Source: Mergibacter septicus (GTDB lineage: Bacteria; Pseudomonadota; Gammaproteobacteria; Enterobacterales; Pasteurellaceae). Taken from it: a DNA stretch of 64,000 nt. How positions within the stretch are numbered: the first letter of the stretch is position 1; the number at the start of each line of letters is the position of its first letter. The notes beneath the pieces are model-generated. The model made no database searches. It worked only from the letters and a program-made list of their open reading frames with translations, and was not told the origin of the DNA. Below are positions 61,900 through 64,000 of the stretch, piece by piece. The translations under genes and the position numbers were made by a program. The stretch covers positions 336,001 through 400,000 of the forward strand of contig NZ_CP022013.1 in the NCBI RefSeq assembly GCF_003265225.1, written 5' to 3'.

Positions 61900-64000
61900 T
61901 TATTTTGTTTCAGTGGTAGTTGTTGGTTGAATATCTCGCATTGTTAAGCGAATGCGACCTTGGCGATCGATATCAACAACACGCACAGATACTTCTTGCC
62001 CTACCGTTAGGTAATCTGCTACTCGTTCAACACGTTCATCTGCAATTTGAGAAATATGCACTAAGCCTTCTTTATTACCTAATACTGTAACAAATGCACC
62101 AAAATCTGCTAAACGAGTGACTTTACCTGTATAGACACGGTCAACTTCAATTTCTGCAACAATTTCCTCAATTCGAGACATCACAGATTTAGCGGCATTG
62201 TTATCGGTTGCAGCAATTTTCACTGTACCATCATCATCAATATCAATTGAAGTACCTGTTTCTTCGGTTAGCGCACGAATTACAGCACCACCTTTACCGA
62301 TAACATCTTTAATTTTCTTCGGATCAATTTTCATCGTATGAATACGAGGGGCATAATCTGAAATATCAGCACGAGGTGCTGCAATCGCTTTTTCCATAAC
62401 ACCTAAAATGTGTAGTCTTGCACTTTTTGCTTGGTTAAGAGCGATTTGCATAATTTCAGGTGTAATACCTTCAATTTTAATATCCATTTGCAATGCAGTT
62501 ATTCCAGAATGTGTTCCAGCGACTTTAAAGTCCATATCACCTAAGTGATCTTCATCGCCTAAAATATCAGAAAGAACAACAAATTTATCTTCTTCTTTAA
62601 CTAACCCCATTGCGATTCCAGCAACGGCAGATTTAATTGGTACACCAGCATCCATTAATGCTAAAGATGCACCACAAACAGAAGCCATTGAGGAAGAACC
62701 GTTAGATTCAGTAATTTCAGAAACCACACGTACTACATAAGGAAATTCAGATAATTTTGGCATCACCGCAGCAACACCACGTTTCGCTAAACGACCATGT
62801 CCAATTTCACGGCGTTTTGGTGAACCGATCATACCTGTTTCCCCTACTGAATAAGGCGGGAAGTTATAATGGAATAAAAAGTGATCTGTATATTCCCCGG
62901 TTAATTCATCAAGAATTTGGGCATCACGCTCAGTTCCAAGCGTTGCAACCGCTAATGCTTGAGTTTCCCCTCGAGTGAAAAGTGCGGAACCGTGAGTACG
63001 AGGTAAAACACCAGTACAGATATCTAATGCACGAACGGTATCAACAGTACGACCATCAATGCGAGGTTCACCATTTAAAATACGGTTACGTACAATTTGG
63101 CTTTCTAATTCATGAATAATATCAATGATTTTACCTTCAGTAATGGTTTCATCTTGATTATTTTCTAAAATAGTAGCGATAGTGTCAGCTTTGATTGCAT
63201 CAACTTCAGCATAACGAGCTTGTTTTTCAGTGATACGATAAGCATCGCCTAATCGAGATTCTGCTAATTCTTTAATTTGGTTAATTAAGGTTTCATTTTT
63301 TGCAGGTGCAACCCAATCCCAGCGTGGCTGACCAACTTCTTCGGCAAATTCTTTAATAGCTTGAATGACCACTTGTTGTTGTTGATGACCGAAAACAACC
63401 GCTGATAACATTTGTTCTTCAGTTAAAATATCTGCTTCAGATTCAACCATTAAGACCGCTTTATCTGTTCCAGCTACAACAAGATCTAATCGACTCATGC
63501 GTTGTTCGCTAATTGTTGGATTCAAAACAAACTGATCATTGATGAAACCAACACGAGCAGCACCAATAGGGCCATTAAATGGCACACCTGAAAGGGTTAA
63601 TGCCGCAGATGCACCAATCATTGCAACTAAGTCTGGGCTAATTTGAGGATTAACCGATAATACTGTTGCGATTATTTGAATTTCGTTATAGAAGCCTTCA
63701 GGAAAGAGAGGACGGATAGGACGATCGATTAAACGTGCAATCAAGGTTTCATTTTCAGATGGGCGACCTTCACGTTTGAAAAAACCACCGGGAATACGAC
63801 CAGCTGCATAAGTACGCTCTTGGTAATTTACCGTTAATGGGAAAAAATCTTGCCCTTCTTTAACGTCTTTTTTTGCAACAACAGTTACTAAAACAGTAGT
63901 ATCATCCATACTTGCAATAACTGCAGCAGTTGCCTGACGTGCAATTGCTCCCGTTTCTAAAATAACAGTATGTTGACCATATTTAAATTTTTTAACAATA
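61900..64000 (-). CDS. pnp: Polyribonucleotide nucleotidyltransferase (PNPase), 5' end outside window
   Basis: A partial gene: 699 codons are visible and the frame runs off the right edge in phase (reading [12 protein letters not shown] at the border), so only about five N-terminal residues are missing. PNPase is the phosphorolytic 3'-5' exonuclease of the degradosome. Two RNase PH domains are present ([36 protein letters not shown] [13 protein letters not shown]), plus a KH domain ([17 protein letters not shown]) and an S1 domain ([16 protein letters not shown]). The first in-frame ATG inside the window (63909) is internal. Confidence 0.97.
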   Translation of the reverse strand, partial: IVKKFKYGQHTVILETGAIARQATAAVIASMDDTTVLVTVVAKKDVKEGQDFFPLTVNYQERTYAAGRIPGGFFKREGRPSENETLIARLIDRPIRPLFPEGFYNEIQIIATVLSVNPQISPDLVAMIGASAALTLSGVPFNGPIGAARVGFINDQFVLNPTISEQRMSRLDLVVAGTDKAVLMVESEADILTEEQMLSAVVFGHQQQQVVIQAIKEFAEEVGQPRWDWVAPAKNETLINQIKELAESRLGDAYRITEKQARYAEVDAIKADTIATILENNQDETITEGKIIDIIHELESQIVRNRILNGEPRIDGRTVDTVRALDICTGVLPRTHGSALFTRGETQALAVATLGTERDAQILDELTGEYTDHFLFHYNFPPYSVGETGMIGSPKRREIGHGRLAKRGVAAVMPKLSEFPYVVRVVSEITESNGSSSMASVCGASLALMDAGVPIKSAVAGIAMGLVKEEDKFVVLSDILGDEDHLGDMDFKVAGTHSGITALQMDIKIEGITPEIMQIALNQAKSARLHILGVMEKAIAAPRADISDYAPRIHTMKIDPKKIKDVIGKGGAVIRALTEETGTSIDIDDDGTVKIAATDNNAAKSVMSRIEEIVAEIEVDRVYTGKVTRLADFGAFVTVLGNKEGLVHISQIADERVERVADYLTVGQEVSVRVVDIDRQGRIRLTMRDIQPTTTTETK

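Overview
The window looks like AT-rich chromosomal DNA of a member of the Pasteurellaceae (Gammaproteobacteria). I infer this from the proteins, which resemble Haemophilus, Actinobacillus and Escherichia orthologues, from the short Haemophilus-type pabB-pabC-pabA block, and from the complete enterobacterial/pasteurellacean gene orders (mla-ibaG-murA, recN-nadK-grpE, the dcw cluster). I cannot name the species. By eye I find almost none of the DNA-uptake signal sequences that normally fill genomes of this family.

Layout. 1-7.1 kb: slyX, uspA, mazG, bamE, then the divergent yejK / yejL-yejM pair and rmuC. 7.2-16.05 kb: an unrecognised exported protein, a YchJ-like SEC-C protein, a folate block (pabB, pabC-like, pabA), yihY-dtd, dsbC, recJ, a DsbA-like protein with an unusual CQPC site, and mtnN. 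16.1-17.45 kb: a small accessory insert with a VbhA/VbhT-like antitoxin-Fic toxin pair, followed by tRNA-Ser(GGA). 17.46-22.5 kb: the phospholipid-transport operon mlaFEDCB with ibaG and murA, then ubiK. 22.5-27.4 kb: maf, priC, SOS-type recN with LexA boxes, nadK and grpE.

27.5-35.05 kb is the clearest accessory stretch, all on the minus strand. It holds a surface-lipoprotein gene followed by its probable Slam (DUF560) outer-membrane translocon, then a complete glucitol (sorbitol) PTS operon srlA-srlE-srlB-srlD-srlM-srlR. 35.26-37.98 kb: pgeF and rluD (minus) divergent from bamD (plus).

38.2-56.4 kb is the complete division and cell-wall cluster mraZ-rsmH-ftsL-ftsI-murE-murF-mraY-murD-ftsW-murG-murC-ddl-ftsQ-ftsA-ftsZ-lpxC. 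It is preceded by a promoter with ten-base-phased TGG repeats that fit a MraZ operator, and it ends at a strong terminator. 56.6-64 kb: fumC, a YafJ-type amidotransferase, tadA, deaD and the 3' part of pnp, which runs off the right edge. The nlpI gene that sits between deaD and pnp in E. coli is missing here.

Most of the window is housekeeping: envelope biogenesis (BamE, BamD, YejM, Mla, MurA, dcw, LpxC), DNA repair and RNA metabolism. The best candidates for something new are the Slam/lipoprotein pair, whose cargo is not recognisable, and the FicTA module with a substituted Fic motif.
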